NCBI GenBank assembly: GCA_945883495.1
Contig: CAMCXS010000007.1
Location: forward strand, 1-64,000
DNA: 64,000 nt
Source: Akkermansia muciniphila
GTDB lineage: Bacteria; Verrucomicrobiota; Verrucomicrobiia; Verrucomicrobiales; DEV007
Direction of reading: 5' to 3'
Shown: piece after piece, positions 21,508 to 30,150 of the stretch
Layout: the number at the start of each line of letters is the position of its first letter
How positions within the stretch are numbered: position 1 is the stretch's first letter
Translations under genes and position numbers: made by a program
Notes under the pieces: generated by a model
Told to the model about the DNA's origin: nothing
Databases searched by the model: none
What the model saw: only the letters and a program-made list of their open reading frames with translations

Positions 21508-23340
21508 ATGATGAACCAATCTTTTTCCCTCCTTGTGAACGTTGGAGCGGCTTTCGTCCTTGGGGCGGCAACGCTGACGGCTCAGGACGTGGTGGTTGAC
21601 CAGTATGGCACCGAGTATGCACCGGACCTCGTGAAGTCGGTAGGTTCCAGTGCGAAGAAGGCTTCTGCGAAAAGTGTTTCGCAGCCATCGGCTGCTGCCA
21701 CCGCATCGGCCCCTCGGAATTCTGGAAAATCTTACTTAGCACCTCAGCAGAGTGGCCTGAGCCAGGAATCTCTAGTCGGCCGCTTGCGGGGGGTGGTTCT
21801 CGTGCCCACTCCAGGGGACGTCGTGGTTGGCGGAGTTCCGGGAGTGGAAGGCGTGTGGCACGACCTTGAGGATTTCCCGCCGCGCGCTGGGAATGCGATC
21901 AGCTCCTACATCGGTCAGCCGGTGTCGCTAGCTTCGCTTGATGCGATGGTCAAAGACACGATCCGTGCTTACCGTGCTAGCGACCGACCAGTGGTGGACG
22001 TGCTCGTGCCGGAGCAGGACATTACCTCTGGTGTGGTGCAACTGGTCGTGGTCGAGGGTCGTCTCGGGGCCGTGCGCGTTCAAGGGGCCAAGCGCGAGGA
22101 TGAGGAGTATTTGCGCAGCCAGATCCGCACGGACAAGGGGCAGGTTCTGTATTCCAGCGAGATTATGGGCGATTTGTCCTGGATGAACCGGAGTCCAAAC
22201 CGCCGGGTCGATATGGTGTATGCTCCGGGCTATAAGTTCGGCGAGACCGACATCATTCTGAAGACCAATAAGGTTGATCCGCTCAGCTTCTACATCGGCG
22301 CGGAAAACTCTGGGAACGAGCTGCTGGGCGAAGAGCGGTTCCTAATGGGGCTGACATGGTCGGAGGCATTCGGGCCTGACCGCAACTTGAGTTATCAGCT
22401 CACCAGTGATTTCCGGTTTGATCACCTGATCAGCCACTCTTTGGTCTATGGCGTACCGTTGAAGTGGCGGCACTACATGACTTTGCTGGCGGCCTACGTG
22501 GATACCAACGCGACCATCGACGCTGGTGGAGTGCCGTTAGAGACGGGCGGCGCCTCTTGGCAGTTGAGCCCGCGTTACACAATCCCGCTGCGCCGGGCAC
22601 CAGAGAAGATGAACCACGAGATTGAGTTCGGCTTCGACTTCAAGTCCAGCAACAACAACCTGGAGTTTGGCGGCGCGGAATTTTTTGACGTCACCACCCA
22701 CATTTATCAATGGAGCATGGGATACAATGCGTTGCGCCAATGGAAGTCGGGGGCGACTCGCCTTGATTTGACGGGTTACCTTAGCCCAGGTGGCGTTGAT
22801 TCCCACAATCAGAACCGGACGTTTGAAGACACCCGGCCATTCTCTGATCCAAAATATGCGTTCATGACGGCTGGGATCGAGCACACCCAGCGCCTTCCTC
22901 GGGAGTTCAGCTTCCGGGTCCGGACCCAGGGGCAGATGGCAAATGAAAACTTGCTCGCGAGTGAGCAGCTTGGGATTGGTGGCCCCTCGACCGTTCGTGG
23001 TTACGCCACCAGTATCACTCGGGGTGACCATGGGTTCCTCCTCAGCGGCGAGCTCTACAGTCCAACCTACTCGCTTGCCGACTGGTTCAATTGGCGCTCT
23101 ACGAACGATGAACTGCAATTCCTCGTTTTTGCTGACTATGGAACGGTGGGCGATACCAACCTCCTCGCCGGTCAAATGGACAGCACGAGCCTCTTTAGCT
23201 TGGGCGTTGGTCTGCGCTGGACCTACAACGAGTGGCTGCGCTTGCGTCTCGATCTTGGTTTCCCGATCGACGAAGATCTTCCAGCGGGCAGCCCTGTTGA
23301 GGATTTCCGACTCAATGCCGGGGTGACCGCAACGTTCTAA
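21508..23340 (+). CDS. TpsB (ShlB/FhaC/HecB)-type outer-membrane transporter
   Basis: A 610-residue outer-membrane protein of the two-partner secretion type. After a signal peptide comes a Ser/Ala-rich linker, then a POTRA-like domain pair (GNAISSYIGQPVSLASLDAM... and LVVVEGRLGAVRVQGAKR...), then a C-terminal 16-strand-type beta-barrel with alternating aromatic strands and the motif GIGGPSTVRGY (the VRGY/F-type motif in the secretion loop). The protein ends in Phe, as barrel proteins do. Such proteins export large beta-helical TpsA substrates. No TpsA is adjacent. ATG 21508 is preferred over the GTG at 21472 because a GGA-containing ribosome site precedes it. Confidence 0.85.
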   Translation: MMNQSFSLLVNVGAAFVLGAATLTAQDVVVDQYGTEYAPDLVKSVGSSAKKASAKSVSQPSAAATASAPRNSGKSYLAPQQSGLSQESLVGRLRGVVLVPTPGDVVVGGVPGVEGVWHDLEDFPPRAGNAISSYIGQPVSLASLDAMVKDTIRAYRASDRPVVDVLVPEQDITSGVVQLVVVEGRLGAVRVQGAKREDEEYLRSQIRTDKGQVLYSSEIMGDLSWMNRSPNRRVDMVYAPGYKFGETDIILKTNKVDPLSFYIGAENSGNELLGEERFLMGLTWSEAFGPDRNLSYQLTSDFRFDHLISHSLVYGVPLKWRHYMTLLAAYVDTNATIDAGGVPLETGGASWQLSPRYTIPLRRAPEKMNHEIEFGFDFKSSNNNLEFGGAEFFDVTTHIYQWSMGYNALRQWKSGATRLDLTGYLSPGGVDSHNQNRTFEDTRPFSDPKYAFMTAGIEHTQRLPREFSFRVRTQGQMANENLLASEQLGIGGPSTVRGYATSITRGDHGFLLSGELYSPTYSLADWFNWRSTNDELQFLVFADYGTVGDTNLLAGQMDSTSLFSLGVGLRWTYNEWLRLRLDLGFPIDEDLPAGSPVEDFRLNAGVTATF

Positions 23341-23371
23341 TCGCCCCCGTCACTGGAAGGTCTGCCGGACG

Positions 23372-23395
23372 AAGGCAAGCTAGGTCTTGCCTTTT
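23372..23395 (+). terminator. Intrinsic terminator after the TpsB gene
   Basis: A perfect 8-bp stem, AAGGCAAG and CTTGCCTT, with a 6-base loop is followed by two more T residues, 31 bases after the stop codon. Short T run, but good position. Confidence 0.65.
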
Positions 23396-23691
23396 GTAAG
23401 CTGGAGACCCGGAACGGATGTTGCCAAACGCCAACGTCCTAGTTTGTCAGATGTTGATGATTCTCCTCTGGCTATTCCGGTCCTCCCGAAAGAAGAGGTG
23501 TGCGTTCATAGCGCTCGGGAAGGGTTTGGGCTCACGCGGAGACGCGGAGGACTGGGGGGGGGGACGGCTCCAAGGGCTGACCGCGACCGGCCATTTCGTG
23601 GGTGAGCGCCTCGAGTTCACTAAAGACAATATCCGCTCTGATTCTCCGCTACTCCGCTACTCCACGTGGGAGTGATCCCAATTCTGGTCAT
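23396..23691. other. Intergenic stretch without a recognisable gene
   Basis: About 300 bases between convergent genes. It contains a run of ten G at about 23551-23560 and a CTCCGCTACTCCGCTACTCCACG direct repeat near 23645 (shown here only as a CCGCTACT pair). No frame shows a convincing product. I see no RNA gene. Confidence 0.5.
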
Positions 23692-25293
23692 TTAGTAGGG
23701 GCGGCCTGAGGCTGCAATACCTTCTAGTTGGTCCTCGCTGAGTCGGATTGAGAAGACCATGAGTTCGTCAATCACCCCTTCGAAGTGGTGGTCTTTCGAG
23801 CTCGGAGAGTTCCAGTTTCCGATGTCTGCGACGCCGATCCGGACGGATGGGGCGAGATGGATGAGCGCGTGCCCGATGAGCCGGCCGTTCAGGTAGTGTT
23901 CGGCGGTTCCTCGCTCCGCGTCATAGCAAGTGGCCAGGAACGCCCACTGTCCAAGCAATTCGGAGCGATTGATTGACCCAGAGCGAAATGCGAGCGGCGT
24001 GGCGCTGGCCTCAGGTTGCGAGGCAGTGTTCGTTTCGAAGCTTAGGCGGCCGGTCGCTCCATCGAGACACCAATGCACGGCGCCCTCGCGGTCGCCGTCC
24101 GACATAAGAAGGCCATAGCGCCGGGATGCCAGGTTTCCCACCCGGACCCATGCGGCAAGAGTGAGCGCCCGGTGGGTGCCTGGGACATTTATGCGGACCC
24201 GGTCGCTGGTGCGAGTGAAGGACAGTCCGGCTTTTCCTGGCCAGCGCCCTTGGCCCACTTCTGCGCCGACGAGTAGCCCGCTGATGGGATCCCTGTAGGG
24301 GCTTGCGGTCTCTCCACGGAAGGTGCTGCTCAGGTAGTCCTTCTCTTCAAAGTCAAAGTAGGCGATGCCGGCGGGATGGGTTCGCCAGAAAAGGCTGCTC
24401 TGGTACCATTCCGCGAGGCGCTTCTCCGTCGACATGGCCTGCATCTGATTCACCTCCCGGTAGGAGGCAAAGAGGTTTGCATTGGCTTCCTTAGGTTTCG
24501 CGGAGCCATCCGACGCGATGATGGCGGCCCGTCCCACCCCTAGACGAGTGGGGACTTGGTCGGCACCAGCTTGGAAGGCCACCTCGCCATCGAACACATG
24601 GATCTCGGCGCTCTCCGGTTTCACGTCTAAGCCGAATTCGGTTCCGAAATCGATGAGTTCGCCCTGGTTTGTTCGCACCCGGAAGGAATCCGCTTGGGGA
24701 GGAACGATGGCGTGAAAGCGGCCCTGATGGCAGAAGCTCTCTTCCGCTGAAAGGATCTCGAAGTCCGCCGGTCCCTCGATGACGGCTTGAACGCCGTTAA
24801 AGAATTGAAGCTGCACCAAGCCCGCTTCAAAGCGGATCCTTGACGGGCCAATGAGATCCCCGGGGCGGAGTGGCGTTTCCCCGTGGGACCAAGTGGCGTC
24901 TAAGATGTGATTCACGACCGCCAAGGTCCGTGGCGGAACGGTGAGTGCCTCGGGTGGCTCTCCCGCCCGGGGAAGCAACAAGACGCCAGCGGGAATCCCA
25001 AGGAGCAGGATGGCGGCGGCGGCGGCGAGAAGATGCTGGGCCAATGGCCACGGGATGAGTCGAGAGCCTGGACGAGCGGAGGTCGAGAGGGACGCCGACT
25101 GGGAAAGGGACGGTCCGAGGTTCTCCAACGCCGCATTGACATGGGTGAGCTCAGCGAAAACCTGCGCTAGGGCGGGATCTTGCCGTAAGAGTGACTCTAG
25201 CTCGACCATTTCCTCATCGGTAAGCCGGTCATCGCACCAACGCAGGATCAACTCCTGAGGGCGTCCGTTTGGGAATGGGGAGGTTGCGTTCAT
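23692..25293 (-). CDS. FecR-domain / LamG-domain membrane protein
   Basis: A 533-residue protein. The N-terminal about 80 residues are a cytoplasmic anti-sigma-like part (LILRWCDDRLTDEEMVELES, with helices rich in Leu/Glu). A transmembrane helix follows (HLLAAAAAILLLGIPAGVLLL). Next is a periplasmic FecR-like domain (EESFCHQGRFHAIVP, VRTNQGELIDFGTEFGLDV), then a C-terminal LamG/concanavalin-like domain (TLAAWVRVGNLASRRYGLLM, FLATCYDAERGTAEHYLNGR, IGNWNSPSSKDHHFEGVIDEL). Its ATG overlaps the stop of the upstream ECF sigma gene by four bases. This pair is a common cell-surface signalling unit in Planctomycetes and Verrucomicrobiota: the FecR part holds the sigma factor and the LamG part may sense a glycan. 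Confidence 0.88.
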   Translation of the reverse strand: MNATSPFPNGRPQELILRWCDDRLTDEEMVELESLLRQDPALAQVFAELTHVNAALENLGPSLSQSASLSTSARPGSRLIPWPLAQHLLAAAAAILLLGIPAGVLLLPRAGEPPEALTVPPRTLAVVNHILDATWSHGETPLRPGDLIGPSRIRFEAGLVQLQFFNGVQAVIEGPADFEILSAEESFCHQGRFHAIVPPQADSFRVRTNQGELIDFGTEFGLDVKPESAEIHVFDGEVAFQAGADQVPTRLGVGRAAIIASDGSAKPKEANANLFASYREVNQMQAMSTEKRLAEWYQSSLFWRTHPAGIAYFDFEEKDYLSSTFRGETASPYRDPISGLLVGAEVGQGRWPGKAGLSFTRTSDRVRINVPGTHRALTLAAWVRVGNLASRRYGLLMSDGDREGAVHWCLDGATGRLSFETNTASQPEASATPLAFRSGSINRSELLGQWAFLATCYDAERGTAEHYLNGRLIGHALIHLAPSVRIGVADIGNWNSPSSKDHHFEGVIDELMVFSIRLSEDQLEGIAASGRPY

Positions 25294-25832
25294 GGGGTAG
25301 GATTGCGGGCTAGGCGGTGCTGAATGCATCCCTGAAGCCAAACACGAACGTGTTGGAGGATCCGGTAGACGGTCTTTACGGGACGGTCCACAAGCTTGGA
25401 AACATCTTCGACGTCGAGCCCTTCGAGGTAGCGCATCCGAATCAGTTCGCGATTCTGCTCACTGAGACCGGCGAGGCAGGCTTCCAACGCTTCCCGGCGA
25501 GTGTCGTCCTCTTCTTCCGTGAGTTTGGCGACTTTCTCCGCCAGGGCATCGAAAACCTCTTGGCTGAAAGTGACCCTCGCGCGGGCTAGTCGCTTACGAT
25601 AGTCACAGATTTCAAAATAGGCCACACGCATCGCCCAAGAGGCGAAGCTGGTCCCCGGCTCGTACTGATCGAACTTCTTCCAAAGGACCACGCTGGTGCG
25701 CTGAAAAAGGTCTTCGGCATCGTGCCGGTTGGAGACCAAGGAACGGATGAAGTTGCGGATCCGGAGTTGATTGGCCAACACCAATGCCACGAATTCATCC
25801 GGTGCGCCGGAATCTGGTCGTTCTATCCCCAC
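25290..25832 (-). CDS. ECF sigma factor (Rhodopirellula/Verrucomicrobium type)
   Basis: A sigma-70 family ECF factor with region 2 (IRNFIRSLVSNRHDAEDLFQ, SFASWAMRVAYFEICDYRKR) and region 4 (SEQNRELIRMRYLEGLDVED, VKTVYRILQHVRVWLQ). It should direct RNA polymerase to a regulon controlled by the FecR/LamG partner, whose ATG overlaps its stop. The start is uncertain. I chose GTG 25832; an ATG at 25958 would add about 42 residues but overlap rodA by 59 bases. Translational coupling to the partner supports a one-to-one sigma/anti-sigma stoichiometry. Confidence 0.85.
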   Translation of the reverse strand: MGIERPDSGAPDEFVALVLANQLRIRNFIRSLVSNRHDAEDLFQRTSVVLWKKFDQYEPGTSFASWAMRVAYFEICDYRKRLARARVTFSQEVFDALAEKVAKLTEEEDDTRREALEACLAGLSEQNRELIRMRYLEGLDVEDVSKLVDRPVKTVYRILQHVRVWLQGCIQHRLARNPTP

Positions 25833-25899
25833 TGTTTCCGTAACGGGAGGAGAGGACCTGATCTTCTTACCTTTCTGCGGAATTCGCGAAAAGGGTTCA

Positions 25900-27081
25900 C
25901 TAGCGGAAGTCGCCCAAGGACGGACCGGCGTTTGCGATGCGTTGATTCGCACCGCCACGGTGGACCCAAACGCTTTGCACCATTCCGCAGAGGAACATGC
26001 AGATCAGGAGGAAGGTGCCGCCGTAGCTGATGAACGGAAGCGGAATCCCTGTGATCGGCATGATAAGGAGATTCATCCCGACGTGTTGAAATATGTGGGC
26101 GAAGAAGAGGCCGGCCACCCCGGCGCAGATGAGTCGCCCAACGGTGTCGCGGCTGTAGAGCGCGACGAAAAGGCATTGGATCAAAAGCAGGGCGAAGGCG
26201 GCCAGGAGCGCGGCGGTCACGTAAAAGCCCCATTCTTCAGCGAGCACGGCAAAGATGAAGTCGTTGATGGCGGTTCGCTTGGGGATGAAGCCGAGATTGT
26301 TGATGGTTTTGGGCGCGAGAAAGCCTTTGCCCGCCAAGCCACCGGAGCCGACCGCTTGAATGATGTAGTGCGCGGCGTAAGCATCTCCTTGGGTGTCGAC
26401 AGGTTTGCCGGCCAACATGTCAATGAAAACCGTGATCCGCGCTTTCTGGTGGGGTTCCAGCCCGAAGAAAAAGGCCCAGGGGACCACCGACAAGCCCAAG
26501 AGCGCGACCACAATGATGTAGCGGAACGGAATGTTGCCCACAAGAATCATGGCGGCGGCCACGGGAAGAAACACCATGGCGGAGCCGAAATCCCCTTGAG
26601 CCAATACGATGCCGAAGGGGACGACGCAGGCGGCGCCCGCTAAACCCAGCTTGATGAAAGGGTTGCGAAAAATCGGATGAAGGCTGCCCATGGTGCCGAG
26701 CATCAAGGCGACCAAGAGGATGGTACCGGCCACGGCGAGCTGCGAGGGTTGGAACCGGATGGGGCCGAATTGGAGCCAACTCTCGTGACCATGCACGGAT
26801 TCCCCTGCCGCCAGCGCGAGCAGGGAGAGAACGATCCCGGTGAGAAACACCGGCACGGCGCCCCAGCTGACCCAGGAGTAGTCGATGAGACTTGCCGCGA
26901 AGAAGATCACCGTCCCAGCGACTACCCAGATGATTTGCCGGTTCCAGGCGTTCACCAGGGAGGTCTCCTCCTTCATCCAACCGGCGGAATAGATGGCGAA
27001 GATTCCGAAAGCAATGAGGGCAAACATGTTCACCACCATGAACCAGTTCATGCTGAGAAACTTGCGGAAGAGCGGGGTCAT
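25900..27081 (-). CDS. rodA: Rod-shape/division SEDS protein RodA
   Basis: A 393-residue SEDS-family peptidoglycan glycosyltransferase with about ten transmembrane helices. Family motifs are visible: GVHGHESWLQFGPIRFQPSQ-like (GESVHGHESWLQFG, FQPSQLA), AQGDFGSAMVFLPVAAAM, GSGGLAGKGF, FIPKRTAINDFIFAVLAEEWG, and the C-terminal ITGIPLPFISYGGTFLL. It polymerises lipid II glycan chains with a class B transpeptidase to elongate the wall. The typical partner genes (mreBCD, mrdA) are absent here. It lies 22 bases after the ABC-like gene, in a run beginning with thiG. It resembles RodA more than FtsW by length and motifs. Confidence 0.92.
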   Translation of the reverse strand: MTPLFRKFLSMNWFMVVNMFALIAFGIFAIYSAGWMKEETSLVNAWNRQIIWVVAGTVIFFAASLIDYSWVSWGAVPVFLTGIVLSLLALAAGESVHGHESWLQFGPIRFQPSQLAVAGTILLVALMLGTMGSLHPIFRNPFIKLGLAGAACVVPFGIVLAQGDFGSAMVFLPVAAAMILVGNIPFRYIIVVALLGLSVVPWAFFFGLEPHQKARITVFIDMLAGKPVDTQGDAYAAHYIIQAVGSGGLAGKGFLAPKTINNLGFIPKRTAINDFIFAVLAEEWGFYVTAALLAAFALLLIQCLFVALYSRDTVGRLICAGVAGLFFAHIFQHVGMNLLIMPITGIPLPFISYGGTFLLICMFLCGMVQSVWVHRGGANQRIANAGPSLGDFR

Positions 27082-27103
27082 GGTGAATCGGAAAGCTAGG
27101 GTA

Positions 27104-27892
27104 TCACGGGGCTCCGCCCAACGCCAGCAACTGGCGGGTGTACTCGTGGCGGGCGGAGTGGAAGAGTTCGTCTGGCGTTCCGGACTCCACGAAGCGGCCG
27201 CGATTCATCACGTGGATTTGGTCGCTCATGTGTTCCACCGCCGCATAGTCCCGGGCCAGGTAGAGCAGCGTGATCCGCCAATGGACCTGAATGTCTTTCA
27301 GGATGTCCAAAATGCGGGCTTGGCTCACCGTATCCAAATAGCGCGTCGGATCGTCGCATATGAGGAGCCGAGGCTGCGCCGCCAAAATCCGGGCGATGCA
27401 GACGCGTTGACGGTCGAACAGGTTGAGTTCCCCAGGGTAGAGCCGGAGGCAATCGCTGGAGAGTCCGACGGCTTTTAGGAGGTAGTCGATGCGGTCGCGG
27501 CTCTCCTGGCGGCCGAGTTCACGCTGATGGAGGCGCAGGACTTCATGAAACAGGCGGCGCACGGTCCAGCCGGGGCGGAACGAGGCGTTTGGGTGGGAGA
27601 AAATCATCTGCAAGTCCCCGCGCAAAGCCCGGAACCGGCCGTGACTCATCTTGAAAATGGGGCGCTCGGTGAAGTAAATGGCTCCGCTGGCGGGCGGGAT
27701 GATCCGCAAGATTGTGAGGGCCAGCGACGTTTTTCCGCAGCCGGTCTCCCCGGTGATGCCGACTGTTTTGCCTTCGTCGAGCGAGAAGGAGACGTCATCG
27801 ACGGCTTTGACCTCAATCTTCGGGGCGCCGGAAAGCCAGCCTCCTCCGCTGCTGTGGACGGTGGTGAGGTTTTCTACCCGGAGGAGAGCCAT
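27104..27892 (-). CDS. ABC ATPase-like protein with degenerate catalytic motifs
   Basis: A 262-residue protein of the oligopeptide/dipeptide (Opp/Dpp) ATP-binding type. The Walker A is normal (GETGCGKTS at about residue 49). Almost everything else is altered. The Q-loop reads QMIFSHPNASF, with Ser where FQ is expected. The signature is LNLFDRQRV in place of LSGGQRQRV. Walker B is LLICDDPTRYLD, with Asp for the catalytic Glu. The switch histidine is Arg in YLARDYAAVEHMSD. It may bind ATP but probably hydrolyses poorly, if at all. No permease or solute-binding gene is adjacent. It starts 3 bases after thiG and precedes rodA by 22 bases. Confidence 0.8.
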   Translation of the reverse strand: MALLRVENLTTVHSSGGGWLSGAPKIEVKAVDDVSFSLDEGKTVGITGETGCGKTSLALTILRIIPPASGAIYFTERPIFKMSHGRFRALRGDLQMIFSHPNASFRPGWTVRRLFHEVLRLHQRELGRQESRDRIDYLLKAVGLSSDCLRLYPGELNLFDRQRVCIARILAAQPRLLICDDPTRYLDTVSQARILDILKDIQVHWRITLLYLARDYAAVEHMSDQIHVMNRGRFVESGTPDELFHSARHEYTRQLLALGGAP

Positions 27893-27895
27893 TCG

Positions 27896-28687
27896 TCAGC
27901 GGGCCCCCGCGTTGAGGAACGCGGTTAACGGGCTGGTAGGGGAGGCGAGTTCCGCGGTGGGGGCGAGTCCGATTTCGTAGGCGGAGCGCCCCGCTTCCAC
28001 GGCCATGCGGAAGGCTTGGGCCATCGCGGTGGGATTGGAATTGACCGCAAGAGCGGTGTTGATCAACACGGCGTCCGCTCCCATTTCCATGGCGGCGGCG
28101 GCGTGGCTCGGAGCGCCCAGCCCGGCGTCGATCACGACCGGCACGGAGGCTTGGCGGAGAATGATTTCGATTTGGGCCTTGGTCTCGATCCCCCGATTGG
28201 AGCCAATGGGGGCGCCGAGCGGCATGACGGTGGCCGCTCCGGCATCTTGGAGACGTTTGGCTAAGACTGGGTCCGCGTTGATGTAGGGGAGCACGGTAAA
28301 GCCCTCTTTTACCAACTGTTCGGTGGCGCGGAAGGTTTCAATCGGGTCCGGAAGGAGGTAGGCTGGATCAGGGTGAATCTCCAGTTTGACCCACATGGGC
28401 AAACCGGCAGTGGCGGCCAAGCGGGCGAGCCGGACGGCTTCCCCGGCGTTCATGGCTCCGCTGGTGTTCGGGAGGATCAGGTAGCGCTGCGGATCGATGA
28501 AACTGAGGATGTCCGCGAAAGCGTCTGGCTCGTTGGAAAGGTTCGCGCGGCGCAAGGCCACGGTGACAATTTCCGTGCCACTGGCGTCCAGCGCATCACG
28601 CATTGCTTCATTAGAAGAAAACTTGCCGGTGCCCACAAGAAGGCGGGAGGAAAAGCTGCGGCCGGCGATGACGAGAGGTGCGGACAT
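27896..28687 (-). CDS. thiG: Thiazole synthase ThiG
   Basis: A 263-residue TIM-barrel enzyme that builds the thiazole phosphate of thiamine from 1-deoxyxylulose 5-phosphate, dehydroglycine and ThiS thiocarboxylate. Recognisable segments are [49 protein letters not shown] (with the Schiff-base Lys), [34 protein letters not shown] and VLINTALA. No thiS, thiF, thiH or thiO is nearby. I found no TPP riboswitch upstream; the leader does contain a small TACGG/CCGTA hairpin (28710-28727). It is the first gene of the run thiG-ABC-rodA-sigma-FecR. Confidence 0.95.
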   Translation of the reverse strand: MSAPLVIAGRSFSSRLLVGTGKFSSNEAMRDALDASGTEIVTVALRRANLSNEPDAFADILSFIDPQRYLILPNTSGAMNAGEAVRLARLAATAGLPMWVKLEIHPDPAYLLPDPIETFRATEQLVKEGFTVLPYINADPVLAKRLQDAGAATVMPLGAPIGSNRGIETKAQIEIILRQASVPVVIDAGLGAPSHAAAAMEMGADAVLINTALAVNSNPTAMAQAFRMAVEAGRSAYEIGLAPTAELASPTSPLTAFLNAGAR

Positions 28688-28709
28688 GAGGGGCTCGATA
28701 AAGGAGACT

Positions 28710-28727
28710 TACGGCCAAACGACCGTA
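28710..28727. promoter_or_regulatory. Small hairpin in the thiG leader
   Basis: TACGG and CCGTA form a 5-bp stem with an 8-base loop in the divergent region between thiG and the ferredoxin gene. It is too short to classify and does not match the TPP riboswitch core. Confidence 0.3.
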
Positions 28728-28824
28728 TTTCAACACAAGTCAGGGGGGATGGGCAGTGAAATCGGTTGCGATGGGTGATCCTCCGATTACAATCCGCCGT
28801 AATCTAAGGGAAAACCACCGTCGC

Positions 28825-29058
28825 ATGGCTGATATCGAGAACAAGTGGCCGGAGAATGTCACCGGAAAGTTTTACGTGGATGACCAGTGCATCGACTGCG
28901 ATCTTTGTCGCGAGACGGCACCGTCGAATTTTACCCGCAGTGACGATGGGGGATACTCATTCGTGTACAAGCAGCCCACGACCGATGAAGAGTTGGCGCT
29001 CTGCGAGGAGGCGATGGAAGGTTGTCCGGTAGAGGCGATCGGCAACGACGGGAAGTAA
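28825..29058 (+). CDS. Ferredoxin with single [4Fe-4S] cluster
   Basis: A 77-residue ferredoxin. The cluster ligands are seen in CIDCDLC (CxxCxxC) and the distal Cys-Pro of EGCPVEAIG, giving one [4Fe-4S] site; the second-cluster cysteines of dicluster ferredoxins are missing. It is a cytoplasmic electron carrier. ATG 28825 was preferred over upstream starts because it matches the compact family length. It begins the long plus-strand run ending at the helicase gene, 14 bases before the next start. Confidence 0.9.
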   Translation: MADIENKWPENVTGKFYVDDQCIDCDLCRETAPSNFTRSDDGGYSFVYKQPTTDEELALCEEAMEGCPVEAIGNDGK

Positions 29059-29072
29059 CGGCGGAGGGGACC

Positions 29073-29432
29073 GTGACGGAAGCGCAGCGCCGGCAAATCC
29101 TATTGGAGTGGAGGCTGCTTCCGGAGCCGGAACTGCAGCGTGAGCCCAAGTCGGTGCAAGCGCTGCTGCAAGCTCAGCTCGGCAAAATGGGGCTGAGCGA
29201 ACGGGTGATTGAGGATCAGCTTACGGCCGCGTGGGAAAGCATTGTCGGTCCCTCCAACGCGGCGTTGTCCCGTCCAGTCAGTTTGCGGAAGGGCGACTTG
29301 GTCGTGGCCGTCGCCCAACCGGCCCTCAAATACACTTTTGAGCGGTTTCACGCCGGGGAAATCCTCGGCCGCCTTCAGGAGCGTTTTGGAGCGGAAACGG
29401 TGCGCAGTTTGCGTTTTCGCACCGGCAACTGA
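29073..29432 (+). CDS. dciA: DUF721 protein, DciA-like helicase-loading factor
   Basis: A 119-residue DUF721 protein. The signature region is WESIVGPSNAALSRPVSLRKGDLVVAV... with QPALKYTFERFHAGEIL..., in line with the DciA KH-like domain. DciA proteins are thought to load the replicative helicase DnaB in bacteria that lack DnaC/DnaI, and this phylum uses DciA. The GTG start at 29073 is supported by a strong GGAGGGG site just upstream. It sits between the ferredoxin (14 bases) and HAD genes (8 bases). Confidence 0.8.
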   Translation: MTEAQRRQILLEWRLLPEPELQREPKSVQALLQAQLGKMGLSERVIEDQLTAAWESIVGPSNAALSRPVSLRKGDLVVAVAQPALKYTFERFHAGEILGRLQERFGAETVRSLRFRTGN

Positions 29433-29440
29433 AACGAGCC

Positions 29441-30085
29441 GTGTTCCGGAACCTTGTCTTCGACTGGTCCGGCACCTTGTGCAACGACTTGGGGCCCGTC
29501 CTGGAAACCGTCAATCGGGTTCTTGTGCATTACGGCGCCACGGCCGTGGACCTGGAAACGTTCAGGTTGCATTTTCGTTTGCCCTTTGGAGATTTTTATC
29601 GCGACCGGTTGCCCGGGTTGACTCACGAGGAGCTGGAGGCCACCTACCAGTTTTATTATCCAGATTCCCGTGCCTCCGTCGCCGCGATTCCGCATGCTTG
29701 CGAGTTTGTGCGCACGATGAAGGCGGCGGAGTATCGCTGCTTCCTGCTGAGCGCGGTCACACCCAGCCATTATCACGCACAATCCCGGAAAATCGGTTTG
29801 GCGGGAGCGTTTGAGTCGTTGCAACTCGGGGTCAGGGACAAGCGTCGGCAGCTGCCCCGCTTTCTGGCCGAGCATGGCCTCGATCCCGTGGACACCTGTT
29901 ACATCGGCGACATGGTCCACGATGTCGAGGCTGCCCGGGAAGCGGGGGTTGCCTCGATCGCGGTTCTGACGGGCTACGATTCCGCCGCCAAGCTCGCGGC
30001 GGCCGGGGCGGATTTTTTGGTGGCGGACCTGTCGCGACTGGGCTGGTGGTTTGATCGCGCAGCATCCAGTGCGTTGCGGCCTTGA
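29441..30085 (+). CDS. HAD-family phosphatase (phosphoglycolate phosphatase-like)
   Basis: A 214-residue haloacid-dehalogenase hydrolase. The nucleophile motif is FDWSGTL near residue 7 (Asp8; the usual second Asp is Ser10). A helical cap region follows, then LLSAVTPSHYHAQSRKIGL (motif II), a lysine/arginine stretch VRDKRRQLPRF, and the acidic motif CYIGDMVHDVEAAREAG. It is most like Gph-type phosphatases acting on small phosphate esters; the substrate cannot be read from sequence. Ser at the +2 position suggests altered protonation of the leaving group. It starts at GTG and precedes folB by 65 bases. Confidence 0.82.
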   Translation: MFRNLVFDWSGTLCNDLGPVLETVNRVLVHYGATAVDLETFRLHFRLPFGDFYRDRLPGLTHEELEATYQFYYPDSRASVAAIPHACEFVRTMKAAEYRCFLLSAVTPSHYHAQSRKIGLAGAFESLQLGVRDKRRQLPRFLAEHGLDPVDTCYIGDMVHDVEAAREAGVASIAVLTGYDSAAKLAAAGADFLVADLSRLGWWFDRAASSALRP

Positions 30086-30150
30086 CCTTCAGCGCGGCAG
30101 CGAGTTAAAGCTAAGGGCGCGTGGGGTGGACCCGCCATCAACCTCCCAGG

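Noticed and set aside
28688-28824. TPP riboswitch upstream of thiG
   Set aside because: The conserved CUGAGA and ACCUGA core elements are absent; only a 5-bp hairpin is seen.
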